Part shown: one piece after another, positions 1 to 8,314 of the stretch | Layout of the letters: every line of letters begins with the position of its first letter | Numbering within the stretch: position 1 is the first letter of the stretch | Source of the DNA: Arthrobacter sp. NtRootA1 | Lineage (GTDB): Bacteria; Actinomycetota; Actinomycetes; Actinomycetales; Micrococcaceae | Reading direction: 5' to 3' | Assembly (NCBI RefSeq): GCF_019976975.1 | Contig: NZ_AP024630.1 | Coordinates: 1,612,001-1,676,000 of the forward strand | DNA length: 64,000 nucleotides | Position numbers and translations under genes: made by a program | The notes under the pieces: model-generated | Database searches by the model: none | Told to the model about the DNA's origin: nothing | The model's input: the letters and a program-made list of their open reading frames with translations, nothing else

Positions 1-605
1 CCGGGCATCGGCTGCGTCTCGTGGTGATAGAACATCGCCGTAAGGTCGCGCCACTCACGGCCGCCCCTGATTTTGATCATTCCCGCACCGAACTCAAGCC
101 GGAACACCAGCCACGCAACCAGGATCAGGATGGTGGTGGGTGGCGGAACCTGGTCCGAGCCAAGGAAAGCTACGGTGAAACCAGCCTCCAGCAGCAGTAT
201 CTCCCAGCCAAAGCCATAGAACGTCTGGCCCACATTCACGATCGACATGTACAGGAACCAGAGGGTGAGGAACGCCAGCATCGGCAGCCACGGTGGGCCC
301 AGCTGCGGTAAGCCCAACACCAGCAAGGCGGACATGGCAATTCCCACCCAACAGACCGTGCGCAACAAGGCATCCGAGTACCGCCACTGGAAGAGAGTGG
401 GCCGGGCGAGGCGGCGCGCTATGTCAAGGAATGACGGGACGGGAAGCAGGCCGTGCTCGCCAAGGAGTGCAGGAAACTGGTTCATGGTGGAGAGGAACGC
501 AACCAGATAAAGGGCGGCAGTACCGCGTTGCAATACCTGCCGCGCGAATTCGTAGTTTCGCGCGTCAAACCAGTCCTGCGCGCCAGACCAGACCAGCCAC
601 TCCAC
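1..605 (-). CDS. Lipase maturation factor family membrane protein (N-terminal part, cut by window edge)
   Basis: Reading leftward from a GTG at 605, the frame stays open to the window edge (201 codons). It contains the lipase-maturation-factor signatures VNVGQTFYGFGWE and FRLEFGAGMIKIRGG, followed by WRDLTAMFYHHETQPMP. These are hallmark blocks of the LMF1/DUF1222 family, multi-pass membrane proteins whose animal members help lipases fold; the bacterial role is not established. Several hydrophobic stretches are visible (for example TILILVAWLVF). The GTG start is preferred because an in-frame TAA lies just upstream and a TAACGT hexamer sits 6 nt before it. The next in-frame ATG (MNQFPALL) would remove conserved sequence. 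It is divergent from dxr. The C-terminal half lies outside the window, so completeness cannot be judged. Confidence 0.85.
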   Translation of the reverse strand, partial: MEWLVWSGAQDWFDARNYEFARQVLQRGTAALYLVAFLSTMNQFPALLGEHGLLPVPSFLDIARRLARPTLFQWRYSDALLRTVCWVGIAMSALLVLGLPQLGPPWLPMLAFLTLWFLYMSIVNVGQTFYGFGWEILLLEAGFTVAFLGSDQVPPPTTILILVAWLVFRLEFGAGMIKIRGGREWRDLTAMFYHHETQPMP

Positions 606-611
606 AATTCC

Positions 612-617
612 ACGTTA
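612..617 (-). promoter_or_regulatory. -10 hexamer of the LMF gene (leaderless)
   Basis: On the minus strand TAACGT lies 6 nt before the GTG start at 605, with no Shine-Dalgarno sequence between. This spacing puts the transcription start at or next to the start codon. No convincing -35 is visible. Confidence 0.5.
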
Positions 618-692
618 CGCGCGGGAAAGAAGTGGTCAAGCAGGTTATCCACTTACCCGGGTGCTACGTTCGCACCCTTCTGCGGCTGCTGG

Positions 693-698
693 GATACT
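693..698 (+). promoter_or_regulatory. -10 hexamer of dxr (leaderless)
   Basis: GATACT lies exactly 6 nt before the dxr ATG, and the 6-nt gap holds no ribosome-binding site. This fits a leaderless transcript. The -35 region is not recognisable. Confidence 0.45.
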
Positions 699-704
699 TA
701 AGCA

Positions 705-1889
705 ATGCAGCAGCGCAAGATCGTCATCCTCGGGTCCACCGGTTCCATCGGCACACAGGCGATTGACGTCGTCGACGGCGCCCCGCACCTTTTCGAAGTG
801 GTGGCCCTGAGCGCCGGCGGTGGGAACCTGGAATTGCTTGCCCATCAAGCTGTGCACACGCGGGCGTTGGCCGTAGGCATTGCCCACGGCGATCCACAAG
901 CATTGCAGAACCTGATTGACGCCGCGGCGGCCCGAATTGGTTTGCGCAACTTTTCCCCGGAAATCTTCGTTGGACCGGACGCGTCCACCCGCATCGCCGA
1001 AGTGGAATGCGACGTCGTTCTCAACGGCATCACTGGCTCCATTGGCCTGGCGCCAACCCTGGCCGCGCTGGCATCCGGTGCCACCTTGGCGCTCGCCAAT
1101 AAAGAGTCGCTGATTGTCGGTGGTGCACTGGTGAAAGCAGCTGCCCGCCCCGGCCAGATTGTGCCTGTCGATTCCGAACATTCGGCCATCGCCCAGTGCC
1201 TGCGTTCGGGTACTGAGCAGGAGGTGGAGAAGTTGATTCTCACGGCGTCCGGCGGACCTTTCCGGGGCCGCAGCCGTGAGCAGCTTCACGATGTCACACC
1301 GGCCGAGGCTCTGGCGCATCCCACCTGGGATATGGGCCTCATGGTCACCACCAACTCGGCGAGCCTCGTTAACAAGGGCCTTGAAGTGATCGAGGCGCAT
1401 CTGCTGTTCGACGTACCCCTGGACAGGATCGACGTCGTGGTCCATCCACAGTCGGTGGTCCACTCGATGGTCCAGTTTGTGGATGGGTCCATCATCGCCC
1501 AGGCGTCGCCGCCTGACATGCGGCTTCCCATCGCCCTGGGGCTGGGCTGGCCGGGGAGGGTTCCCAAGGCTGCCCAGCCATGCGACTGGACCCAAGCCAC
1601 AAGTTGGACGTTCGAACCACTGGACTCGGTTGCCTTTCCGGCAGTGGAGCTCGCTAAAGAGGCCGCGAAGCAGGGCAGCACCTATCCTGCCGTCTTCAAC
1701 GCGGCCAACGAGGAAGCCGTGGAGGCTTTCCACGCCGGTCGCATCCGTTTCACGGACATCGTGGACACGGTGGAGTCCGTCCTCAGTGAACATTCAGGTT
1801 CTTCGGAGCTTACGGTGGAGTCCGTGCTGGATGCTGAGAGTTGGGCACGCACACGCACCCACGATCGTTTAGCCAACAGCGCCGTTTAG
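705..1889 (+). CDS. dxr: 1-deoxy-D-xylulose 5-phosphate reductoisomerase
   Basis: This 394-residue cytoplasmic enzyme converts DXP to 2-C-methyl-D-erythritol 4-phosphate with NADPH, the committed step of the MEP isoprenoid pathway. The N-terminal dinucleotide-binding loop GSTGSIG is at residues 10-16. NKES (132-135), the metal- and substrate-binding VDSEHS (155-160) and SGGPFRG (182-188) are all present. Length is normal for the family. It is followed 46 bp later by a site-2-protease gene and, one gene further on, by ispG, which serves a later step of the same pathway. The dxr-rip-ispG order is the usual actinobacterial one. Confidence 0.97.
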   Translation: MQQRKIVILGSTGSIGTQAIDVVDGAPHLFEVVALSAGGGNLELLAHQAVHTRALAVGIAHGDPQALQNLIDAAAARIGLRNFSPEIFVGPDASTRIAEVECDVVLNGITGSIGLAPTLAALASGATLALANKESLIVGGALVKAAARPGQIVPVDSEHSAIAQCLRSGTEQEVEKLILTASGGPFRGRSREQLHDVTPAEALAHPTWDMGLMVTTNSASLVNKGLEVIEAHLLFDVPLDRIDVVVHPQSVVHSMVQFVDGSIIAQASPPDMRLPIALGLGWPGRVPKAAQPCDWTQATSWTFEPLDSVAFPAVELAKEAAKQGSTYPAVFNAANEEAVEAFHAGRIRFTDIVDTVESVLSEHSGSSELTVESVLDAESWARTRTHDRLANSAV

Positions 1890-1935
1890 TAAAGAAACCC
1901 AGCAAAGAAAACCCTATGGAAGCAGTCCCGTCGGC

Positions 1936-3267
1936 ATGAGTCCCGTCCTTCTTTTCATCCTCGGAGTCGTCTTCGTCGCCCTTGGCGTCGCAGTGTCCAT
2001 TGCCTTGCACGAGGTTGGCCACCTGGTCCCCGCCAAGCTCTTTAAGGTGCGCGTGACCAAGTACATGATTGGCTTTGGACCCACTTTGTGGTCCAGGAAG
2101 AAGGGCGAAACGGAGTACGGTTTCAAGGCCCTTCCGTTGGGTGGCTACGTGGCCATGATCGGCATGTACCCGCCCAACAAAGAAGATGGTGGGGTACGTC
2201 CCTCCAGCACGGGTATGTTCCAGACACTTGCCAGCGAGGCCCGTTCCGTCGCGCACGAAGAAGTAGGCCCCGGGGACGAAGGCAGGGTCTTTTATAAGCT
2301 GCCGGTCTGGAAGAAGATCATCATCATGCTCGGCGGTCCGGCCATGAACATGCTGATCGGTTTGGTTCTCCTTGCCATCCTGCTCATGGGTTTTGGCGTT
2401 GCCACGGCCACCACGACCATCGCGGACGTCTCAAAGTGCCAGGTCGCTGCGGGGAAAACGGTGGATCCTGATTCAGCGGACTGCAAGCCAACGCCCGCGG
2501 CAGCTGCCGGGCTGCAGCCGAACGACACCGTCAAGACTTTCGACGGCAAAACCGTCACCAGCTGGGATGAACTCACCGGCTGGATCCGGGCCTCGGCGGG
2601 TAGGGAGGTACCCATCACCGTTGAACGCAACGGCTCGGAAGTTTCCACCACCGTTACCCCAGTCTTGTCCTCGCGGCCGGTTGTGGGTGCCGATGGACGC
2701 CAGGAGCAGGACGCCAATGGCGTGCTGAAGTACCAGGAGGTTGGTTTCCTGGGAATCGGCGCGCAGAGCGCCTTGGTTCCCCAGCCGGCGTCGTCGGTTC
2801 TTCCCATGGCGGGGGAGAACATCAAGCAGATTTCGGGAGTAATCCTTAACCTGCCTGCCCGCGTGGTGGGTGTGGCGAAGGCCGCCTTCAGCGAGGAACC
2901 CCGGGATCCGAACGGCCCCATCAGTGTGGTTGGCGTCGGTCGGGTGGCCGGCGAAGTCGCTGCGATGGAAGAGGTACCGCTCCAAGCACGAATCGGAACG
3001 TTGGTAGGTCTGCTTGCTGGCCTGAACTTCGCGCTGGCCATCTTTAACCTGGTACCCCTGCTGCCTCTCGACGGCGGCCACGTGGCAGGTGCGCTGTATG
3101 AGGGGGCCAGGCGTCAAGTGGCCAGGCTGAGGGGAAAGCCGGATCCGGGTGCTTTTGATATCGCAAAGCTCCTTCCTGCCACGTATGTGGTGGCCGCGCT
3201 ACTGATGGCCATGGGCGCGTTGTTGATCTACGCGGACATCGTCAAGCCGGTGAATATCTTTGGCTGA
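1936..3267 (+). CDS. rseP: Site-2-type intramembrane zinc metalloprotease (M50, RseP/Rip)
   Basis: This 443-residue membrane protease belongs to the M50 family, which cuts anti-sigma factors or other substrates within the membrane. HEVGH at residues 25-29 in the first membrane helix is the zinc-binding HExxH. The second catalytic block, LPLDGGH near residue 378, supplies the metal-binding Asp. Between them lie a second hydrophobic segment (about 125-150) and a PDZ-like region (about 160-260). A last hydrophobic helix lies near the C-terminus. In Mycobacterium the gene at the same place (rip1) cleaves several anti-sigma factors; that role is inferred here from position and family only. It probably shares a transcript with dxr (46-bp gap). 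Confidence 0.94.
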   Translation: MSPVLLFILGVVFVALGVAVSIALHEVGHLVPAKLFKVRVTKYMIGFGPTLWSRKKGETEYGFKALPLGGYVAMIGMYPPNKEDGGVRPSSTGMFQTLASEARSVAHEEVGPGDEGRVFYKLPVWKKIIIMLGGPAMNMLIGLVLLAILLMGFGVATATTTIADVSKCQVAAGKTVDPDSADCKPTPAAAAGLQPNDTVKTFDGKTVTSWDELTGWIRASAGREVPITVERNGSEVSTTVTPVLSSRPVVGADGRQEQDANGVLKYQEVGFLGIGAQSALVPQPASSVLPMAGENIKQISGVILNLPARVVGVAKAAFSEEPRDPNGPISVVGVGRVAGEVAAMEEVPLQARIGTLVGLLAGLNFALAIFNLVPLLPLDGGHVAGALYEGARRQVARLRGKPDPGAFDIAKLLPATYVVAALLMAMGALLIYADIVKPVNIFG

Positions 3268-3349
3268 GATTCCCACACCGGGCCCCCAGGGTGGGCTGGA
3301 GCCGGCAGCGTGAGCTGGAATGGATGGCGGATCATCGGACGCGGCGGGA

Positions 3350-3355
3350 TAGGCT
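3350..3355 (+). promoter_or_regulatory. -10 hexamer of the YciI gene (leaderless)
   Basis: TAGGCT is followed by 6 nt and then the ATG at 3362, with no ribosome-binding site. The same hexamer and spacing recur upstream of several other genes in this window. Confidence 0.6.
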
Positions 3356-3361
3356 AGCTTC

Positions 3362-3655
3362 ATGACTGTTTTCGCTGTTGAGTATGTATACGTCGCCGAA
3401 TCCGGCGCCCTCCGCGACGAAGCCCGCCCGGCGCATCGGGCCTGGCTGGGCGACCTCGCAGAGGATGGCACGCTGCTTGCGAGTGGACCCTACGGTGACG
3501 GTGCCGGCGCTCTGCTCATCTTCAAGTCAGCAGATGAAGCCGAACTCAATGACCTCCTGAAGCAGGATCCGTTTGCCGAAGCCGGAGTCATAGCCGGCAT
3601 CCGCACCACCGGATGGGACCCCATCATCGGCGTCCTGGCTGCCCACGCGTCCTAG
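3362..3655 (+). CDS. YciI-family protein
   Basis: This 97-residue protein matches the YciI fold (dimeric alpha-beta barrel). It has an N-terminal strand, then [21 protein letters not shown] containing the family's conserved His and Asp region, then [13 protein letters not shown] and a C-terminal DPFAEAGV block. YciI proteins are small cytoplasmic enzymes or binding proteins, mostly of unknown substrate. It lies between rseP and ispG with its own leaderless-type promoter, so it need not be co-transcribed with either. The exact activity cannot be stated. Confidence 0.85.
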   Translation: MTVFAVEYVYVAESGALRDEARPAHRAWLGDLAEDGTLLASGPYGDGAGALLIFKSADEAELNDLLKQDPFAEAGVIAGIRTTGWDPIIGVLAAHAS

Positions 3656-3704
3656 CCCGGGCGTCCTCCACCACAACGATCCACCCCAAACCCAAGGAGT
3701 CCAC

Positions 3705-4871
3705 GTGACCTCGGTCAGCCTGGGAATGCCAGCCGCCCCACCCCCCGTCCTTGCCCCGCGCCGTAAGACGCGGCAGATCAAGGTGGGCTCTGTTGGCGTT
3801 GGCTCCGATTCACCCATCAGCGTGCAGTCCATGACCACCACGCCCACCACGGATATCAACGCCACGCTTCAACAGATCGCTGAACTGACGGCTTCGGGCT
3901 GCGACATCGTCCGCGTTGCCTGTCCGTCAGCCGACGACGCCGAGGCGTTGCCGATCATTGCCCGCAAATCCCAGATCCCCGTGATCGCAGATATCCACTT
4001 CCAGCCGAAGTACGTTTTCGCGGCCATTGAAGCCGGATGCGCAGCGGTCCGTGTGAACCCCGGCAATATCCGGAAGTTCGATGACCAGGTCAAGGAAATC
4101 GCGGCAGCCGCGAAGGACCACGGCACGTCCATCCGGATTGGCGTCAACGCTGGTTCCCTGGAGCCGGGCATCATGAAGAAGTACGGCAAGGCCACTCCTG
4201 AAGCACTGGTGGAGTCGGCTGTCTGGGAGGCCTCGCTCTTCGAAGAGCACGGTTTCCACGACTTCAAGATCTCTGTAAAGCACAACGACCCCGTCATCAT
4301 GGTGGCTGCCTACGAGATGCTCGCCGAGAAGGGCGACTGGCCCCTGCACCTTGGCGTGACCGAGGCCGGTCCGGCCTTCCAAGGGACCATCAAGTCTGCA
4401 ACCGCTTTCGGGGCACTGCTGTCCCGCGGCATCGGTGACACTATCCGCGTTTCCCTCTCGGCGCCGCCCGTGGAGGAAATCAAGGTTGGCAACCAGATCC
4501 TGCAGTCATTGAACCTGCGCCCGCGCAAGCTTGAGATTGTGTCCTGCCCGTCTTGTGGGCGTGCCCAGGTGGACGTGTACACCTTGGCTGAGCAAGTGAC
4601 CGCTGGCCTTGAGGGGATGGAAATCCCCCTCCGCGTGGCCGTCATGGGTTGTGTAGTCAACGGCCCGGGCGAAGCCCGTGAAGCAGACCTCGGTGTGGCC
4701 TCCGGAAACGGCAAAGGCCAGATTTTCGTGAAGGGCGAAGTCATCAAGACAGTGCCTGAAAGCGAAATTGTTGAGACACTGATCGAAGAGGCCATGCGTA
4801 TCGCTGAAGAGATGGGGGAGGCCGATGGCGAAGATGCTGTCAAGGGTAGCCCCGTGGTTAGCGTCTCGTAA
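3705..4871 (+). CDS. ispG: 4-hydroxy-3-methylbut-2-en-1-yl diphosphate synthase (IspG/GcpE)
   Basis: This 388-residue [4Fe-4S] enzyme reduces methylerythritol cyclodiphosphate to HMBPP in the MEP pathway. The cluster ligands are visible as CPSC (Cys281, Cys284) and [10 protein letters not shown] (Cys316, with a nearby Glu as the likely fourth ligand). The N-terminal TIM-barrel part includes [18 protein letters not shown]. The start is a GTG at 3705 preceded by AAGGAG. Length fits the short bacterial form without the plant insert. The last 47 bases overlap the following acetyltransferase gene. Confidence 0.97.
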   Translation: MTSVSLGMPAAPPPVLAPRRKTRQIKVGSVGVGSDSPISVQSMTTTPTTDINATLQQIAELTASGCDIVRVACPSADDAEALPIIARKSQIPVIADIHFQPKYVFAAIEAGCAAVRVNPGNIRKFDDQVKEIAAAAKDHGTSIRIGVNAGSLEPGIMKKYGKATPEALVESAVWEASLFEEHGFHDFKISVKHNDPVIMVAAYEMLAEKGDWPLHLGVTEAGPAFQGTIKSATAFGALLSRGIGDTIRVSLSAPPVEEIKVGNQILQSLNLRPRKLEIVSCPSCGRAQVDVYTLAEQVTAGLEGMEIPLRVAVMGCVVNGPGEAREADLGVASGNGKGQIFVKGEVIKTVPESEIVETLIEEAMRIAEEMGEADGEDAVKGSPVVSVS

Positions 4872-5712
4872 CGAGACAGGCCTGGGGGTCAGGGTGCTCG
4901 GCAGTGCCGACACCTTGGCCCTTCGCGCGCTTGCCAGCGAAGATCCCGTTGCCAACGTCTTCATCCTGGCGCATCTGGACAGCGTAGGAACGGCAGCGCC
5001 CACCAGCGGAGGCGCCAGCGTCTTTGGCGTGTTCGACGACGACACCCTCCTTGGAGCCTGTTGGGCGGGGGCCAATCTGGTCCCGGTGCAGCTGGACCCA
5101 GGGCTCACCGGATATGTGGCTACGGCGGCCCACCAATCCGGCAGGCGGTACGCCTCCATCTTCGGACCGGCCGAAACAGTGCTGGCGCTCTACTCCCGTT
5201 TTGAGCAGTTGGGACACTTCGCGCACGAAGTCCGTTCCAGGCAGCCCCTTTTGACTATTTCCGGTGGTCCGGCCATCGAAGCCAATCCGTTGCTGACCTT
5301 CGGCACGATGACGGACTTCGAACGCATTCTGCCCGCATGCGCCGCAATGTTCGAAGAAGAAGTTGGCTACTCGCCGTTCCTGGGCGGCCAGGACTTCTAT
5401 AGCAGGCGTGTTGCGGGGCTCATCCGCCAAGGTCATTCCCTGGTCCACATCGACGCTGCCGGGACCGTTGTTTTCAAGGCAGAGTTGGGTGCAGTTACCC
5501 AGGACGTCACGCAGGTCCAGGGCGTATGGATGAATCCGGAGATGCGTGGACACCACCAGAGTGCTGGCTACATGGCCGCCGTCGTAAATCTCTCACGCAC
5601 CTTTGCGCCCGTAACGAGCCTGTACGTCAATGACTACAACGCCAAAGCGCGTGCCACTTATGAAAGAGTCGGCTTCGAGCAGGTCGGTACGTTCGCAACG
5701 GTTTTGTTCTAG
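4825..5712 (+). CDS. GNAT-family N-acetyltransferase with DUF4081-type N-terminal domain
   Basis: About 295 residues. The N-terminal half resembles the DUF4081 domain that precedes a GNAT domain in actinobacterial proteins located next to ispG. The C-terminal half carries the acetyl-CoA-binding segment around residues 234-255 ([19 protein letters not shown]) and the terminal [15 protein letters not shown] motif typical of GNAT folds. The substrate is unknown. It starts inside the end of ispG; a GGGGGAGG purine run sits 3 nt before ATG 4825 and 12 nt before the in-frame ATG 4834, so either start is possible. The overlap implies translational coupling to ispG. Confidence 0.88.
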   Translation: MAKMLSRVAPWLASRNETGLGVRVLGSADTLALRALASEDPVANVFILAHLDSVGTAAPTSGGASVFGVFDDDTLLGACWAGANLVPVQLDPGLTGYVATAAHQSGRRYASIFGPAETVLALYSRFEQLGHFAHEVRSRQPLLTISGGPAIEANPLLTFGTMTDFERILPACAAMFEEEVGYSPFLGGQDFYSRRVAGLIRQGHSLVHIDAAGTVVFKAELGAVTQDVTQVQGVWMNPEMRGHHQSAGYMAAVVNLSRTFAPVTSLYVNDYNAKARATYERVGFEQVGTFATVLF

Positions 5713-5719
5713 CAGGCAC

Positions 5720-6331
5720 TTACTTGGGGGAGTCCAGGTTCCCGGTCAGATACCGCTGGATGGTGGGTGCCACCAGGCTCACTACTTCTTCCTGATCAGC
5801 ACTCGCCAGAGGTTCGAGTCGGATCACATAGCGGAGCAGCATCAGTCCCACCACTTGTGTCGCCACCAGATTGCCACGCAGGCGGACTTCCTCAGCAGGA
5901 CCTTGCACGCCCACCATGACCCGGGACAGGATGGTCCGGCTCACGGTCTCCCGCAGCAGTGCTGTTTTGGCCTTGGATCCGATGGTTCCCCGGACGAATG
6001 CAACCAAGCCGGGTTGCGCCGGGCTCTCCCACAACCGGACTACGGCACGGACAAGTGCTTCTGCCCTCGCTTCCGGTTCCAGGGTTTCAACGCCTGCCAG
6101 GACCTCGTCAGGGTCGGCAGGCAACTCTACGCTGGAGGCGAACAATTCGTCTTTGCCTTTGAAGAAGTGATGCACCATGGCCGGATCCACCGAGGCTTCC
6201 CGCGCCACTTGCCGAAGGCTCGTGCCATCGAACCCTTGCTCTGCGAACAACTTCCGGGCCGCCACCAGAATGGCTTCGCGCGAATGGTCGCTCCCGCTTC
6301 GACGGCCGCGGCGCAGCGGTTCCAGGCTCAT
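5720..6331 (-). CDS. TetR-family transcriptional regulator
   Basis: This 203-residue regulator has an N-terminal helix-turn-helix at about residues 37-57 (TSLRQVAREASVDPAMVHHFF), the TetR signature. The C-terminal ligand domain includes FVRGTIGSK and matches the TetR_C group often found with ABC-2 exporters. The start chosen is the ATG at 6331, which overlaps the stop of the permease gene as ATGA. A longer frame reaching 6412 would lie mostly inside the permease. It is the last gene of a three-gene exporter operon. An inverted repeat over that operon's transcription start is the likely operator, so autorepression is expected. The ligand is unknown. Confidence 0.93.
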   Translation of the reverse strand: MSLEPLRRGRRSGSDHSREAILVAARKLFAEQGFDGTSLRQVAREASVDPAMVHHFFKGKDELFASSVELPADPDEVLAGVETLEPEARAEALVRAVVRLWESPAQPGLVAFVRGTIGSKAKTALLRETVSRTILSRVMVGVQGPAEEVRLRGNLVATQVVGLMLLRYVIRLEPLASADQEEVVSLVAPTIQRYLTGNLDSPK

Positions 6332-7083
6332 GAGGTCTGCCGCCTCAGCGTCAAGGAGGCAAGGACAAGGACTCCCACCACTATTCCGCCCATCACCAAG
6401 GTGTCCTGCCACAGGGTTTCAGTTGCATCGACGTTTCCTGCGATCTCCTGAAGGGCATCAACAGAAAACGTGAGGGGAAGGACGCCGGAGATGGCCTCGA
6501 GGACGTCGTTCATCTGCTCACGGGCCACGAAGAGTCCGCAGAGCAGGATCTGTGGCACCACCACTACCGGCATGAACTGGACGGCTTGAAACTCGGTGCG
6601 TGCAAAGGCTGAACACAGCAGCCCCAGGGCCACTCCAAGGACAGCGTTGATGACCGCGATCATCACGACGAACCCGGGACTGCCCTTGATGTCGAGATTG
6701 AAGATCCAATATGCAACTGCCGTCGCCACCAGGGACTGCAGCGCGGCCATGATGGAGAAGGCAATGGCGTAGCCGAACAAGAGGTCCGCTTTATGGATGG
6801 GTGTGGTGAGGAGCCGCTCCAAGGTCCCGGAGGTTCGTTCCCGCAGCATGGTGATGGACGTGACCAGAAACATTACGACGAACGGGAAGATCGCCAGCAT
6901 CATCAAGCCAACGCGGTCGAAGGTGCGAGGAAAACCCGGGGGCAGTGTTTCGTTTTCGAAAAGATAATAGACGGCGGTGAGCAGCAGCGCAGGGACCACC
7001 ATAATGAGCGCCACACTGCGGTGATCGTGCCGCAGTTGATCCAGGACCCGGGCGGTGGTGGCAAAGGTCATCCGGAGATTCAT
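6328..7083 (-). CDS. ABC-2 type transporter permease
   Basis: This 251-residue membrane protein has about six hydrophobic helices (for example residues 25-42, 63-81, 108-130, 141-162, 172-190 and a last one near 230-248). The segment RERTSGTLERLLTTPIHKADLLFGY is the conserved ABC-2 permease motif after the second helix. It pairs with the ATPase gene upstream (4-nt ATGA overlap) and the TetR gene downstream (4-nt overlap), so all three are translationally coupled. The likely role is export of a drug-like or lipid-like compound; the substrate cannot be read from sequence. Confidence 0.93.
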   Translation of the reverse strand: MNLRMTFATTARVLDQLRHDHRSVALIMVVPALLLTAVYYLFENETLPPGFPRTFDRVGLMMLAIFPFVVMFLVTSITMLRERTSGTLERLLTTPIHKADLLFGYAIAFSIMAALQSLVATAVAYWIFNLDIKGSPGFVVMIAVINAVLGVALGLLCSAFARTEFQAVQFMPVVVVPQILLCGLFVAREQMNDVLEAISGVLPLTFSVDALQEIAGNVDATETLWQDTLVMGGIVVGVLVLASLTLRRQTS

Positions 7084-7841
7084 GATGCCACCTGGCTTTT
7101 CTTTGCTGGGTGTCCGCTGTCCGGGCCACGTTCGGCGTCTTTGATCATGTTCAGGAACGCCCGCTCAAGGTCGTTGCTGCGTCCCCGCTCCGCGAGCTCG
7201 GCGGGTGTGAGCTGTGCCAGCAGCAGACCGTCCCGCAGAAGCAGCAGCGAGGAACAATGCGACGCTTCTTCCATCACATGACTGGAAACCAAGAGCGTTG
7301 TTCCGCCAGCGGCCATGTCAACGAACCGCTCCCATAACTCCGCACGCAGTACCGGATCCAAACCCACTGTCGGTTCGTCCAGGACCAGCAGCTTAGGGTG
7401 TGCCACCAGCGCGCATGCCAGGGACAGGCGGCTGAACTCCCCACCCGAGAGGTTCCCGGCTTTCTGCTTGGCAAACGATTCGAGCCCGACGGCGGCAATC
7501 GACTCCGCCACGTCCGTCGCCGATGCCTTGTGCATGGCTCCGAAGTACTTGACGTTGGCTTCGACGCTGAGGTCCGAGTAGACGCTGGCACCTTGGGTGA
7601 CGTACCCGACGTCGTGCCTTAAGGGTGCGCTGCCTGCTTGACGGCCGAGGACGCTAATGGATCCACGAGTGATCCGCTGGACCCCCACTATGCCGCGCAT
7701 GAGTGTTGTCTTGCCGCTTCCTGACGGGCCGAGAAGCCCCGTGATGCGCCCGCTGGCCACGGCGAAATCCAGGCCCCTCAGGATCCTTGTCCTGCCCCGG
7801 GAGATGTGCAGGCCCGTGGCTTCTATTGCTGCTTCAGACAT
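7080..7841 (-). CDS. ABC transporter ATP-binding protein (ABC-2 exporter type)
   Basis: This 253-residue ATPase has Walker A GPSGSGKTT (residues 38-46), a Q-loop around VTQGASVY, the ABC signature LSGGEF (131-136) and Walker B LLVLDEP (151-157), followed by the switch His in SSHVMEE. It energises the adjacent ABC-2 permease. The start ATG at 7841 has a GGAGG purine run 5 nt upstream. Upstream lie a well-formed promoter (7887-7915) and an inverted repeat (7865-7886) that would place repressor over the transcription start. Confidence 0.95.
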   Translation of the reverse strand: MSEAAIEATGLHISRGRTRILRGLDFAVASGRITGLLGPSGSGKTTLMRGIVGVQRITRGSISVLGRQAGSAPLRHDVGYVTQGASVYSDLSVEANVKYFGAMHKASATDVAESIAAVGLESFAKQKAGNLSGGEFSRLSLACALVAHPKLLVLDEPTVGLDPVLRAELWERFVDMAAGGTTLLVSSHVMEEASHCSSLLLLRDGLLLAQLTPAELAERGRSNDLERAFLNMIKDAERGPDSGHPAKKSQVAS

Positions 7842-7864
7842 GGCTGCCTCCGGTAACCCCCGAG

Positions 7865-7886
7865 TAATTCACCAAGTGCTGAATTA
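7865..7886. promoter_or_regulatory. Candidate TetR operator (inverted repeat)
   Basis: Arms TAATTCA and TGAATTA are perfect 7-bp inverted repeats separated by 8 bp. The site starts 23 bp before the ABC ATPase start codon and lies at the predicted +1 of its promoter. The tetR gene is the third cistron of that operon, so negative autoregulation is the simplest reading. Confidence 0.65.
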
Positions 7887-7915
7887 ACGCTAAGTCTGGC
7901 CAAAGGTGCGGTCAA
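7887..7915 (-). promoter_or_regulatory. Promoter of the ABC exporter/tetR operon
   Basis: On the minus strand -35 TTGACC (7910-7915) and -10 TAGCGT (7887-7892) are separated by exactly 17 bp. Transcription would begin near 7880, inside the inverted repeat. Confidence 0.7.
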
Positions 7916-7937
7916 TAGGCCTTTGCCATCGAAATCC

Positions 7938-7966
7938 TTGAAAACGTGTCCGCTATCACATAGGTT
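7938..7966 (+). promoter_or_regulatory. Divergent promoter driving the 37-codon gene
   Basis: -35 TTGAAA (7938-7943) and -10 TAGGTT (7961-7966) are separated by 17 bp, one of the best sigma-A-like promoters in the window. Transcription would start near 7973, 40 bp before the ATG of the small open frame at 8013. Confidence 0.65.
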
Positions 7967-8012
7967 TTTCCCAAGCCGTGTCGATGGGGCACGGGTGGTT
8001 ACAGGGGGAATC

Positions 8013-8126
8013 ATGGCAAAGACCTTGAAGGCTGCCTTTGGCAGCCGCACCATCCGTGAGCTCGGCAGTCACCAATGCTTCCCAGTCGCAGGCGATCCCG
8101 TTCCGCTGGAGGGAACGGGGGACTAG
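8013..8126 (+). CDS. Small hypothetical protein (37 aa), unrecognised
   Basis: ATG at 8013 is preceded by an AGGGGG purine run 4 nt upstream and by a strong promoter 47 nt away. The product begins MAKTLKAAFGSRTIREL and ends PVPLEGTGD. It has a basic N-terminal half, a single Cys in the middle, an acidic end, and no membrane segment or signal peptide. I do not recognise the family. The gene contains a 7-bp hairpin (GGCTGCC-TTT-GGCAGCC) early in the frame. Its stop codon lies inside a GGGGACTAGTCCCC palindrome. It could instead be a structured RNA or a leader of proS, whose start is 188 bp further on. Confidence 0.4.
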   Translation: MAKTLKAAFGSRTIRELGSHQCFPVAGDPVPLEGTGD

Positions 8127-8158
8127 TCCCCGGACAGAGTCTGCGGCCGGCCGGCCGC
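8118..8158. repeat. Two GC-rich palindromes in the proS upstream region
   Basis: GGGGACTAGTCCCC (8118-8131) and GCGGCCGGCCGGCCGC (8143-8158) are both perfect palindromes, 11 bp apart, at the end of the small frame. They may form the 3' end of the small transcript. There is no T-tract after them. The rest of 7842-8314 holds the two promoters, the operator, the small frame and a possible proS -10 (TAGATT, 8260-8265). Confidence 0.5.
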
Positions 8159-8314
8159 TGAGCCACGCCATCGCAGGATGACCAGCCGATCTTTGGCCAG
8201 GGGCTTCCAGACGCGACGGCGTGGCTCTTCTCTGTGCGGAGCCGCCCGCTGGCAGCCGGTAGATTAGTAGACAGTTGTTTTTGCCACACCTGCCATAGAA
8301 ACGGATACGTACCC

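Noticed and set aside
3268..3349. Hairpin-like CCCAC...GTGGG after rseP
   Set aside because: Only a 5-bp stem with a large loop; too weak to call a terminator.
5811..5826. GGTTCGAGTCGG resembling a tRNA T-arm
   Set aside because: It is part of the tetR coding sequence, and no acceptor or anticodon arm can be formed around it.
8234..8314. N-terminal extension of ProS from ATG 8234
   Set aside because: Family proteins begin at the conserved [13 protein letters not shown] block encoded from GTG 8315; the extra residues (Cys-rich, low similarity) look untranslated.
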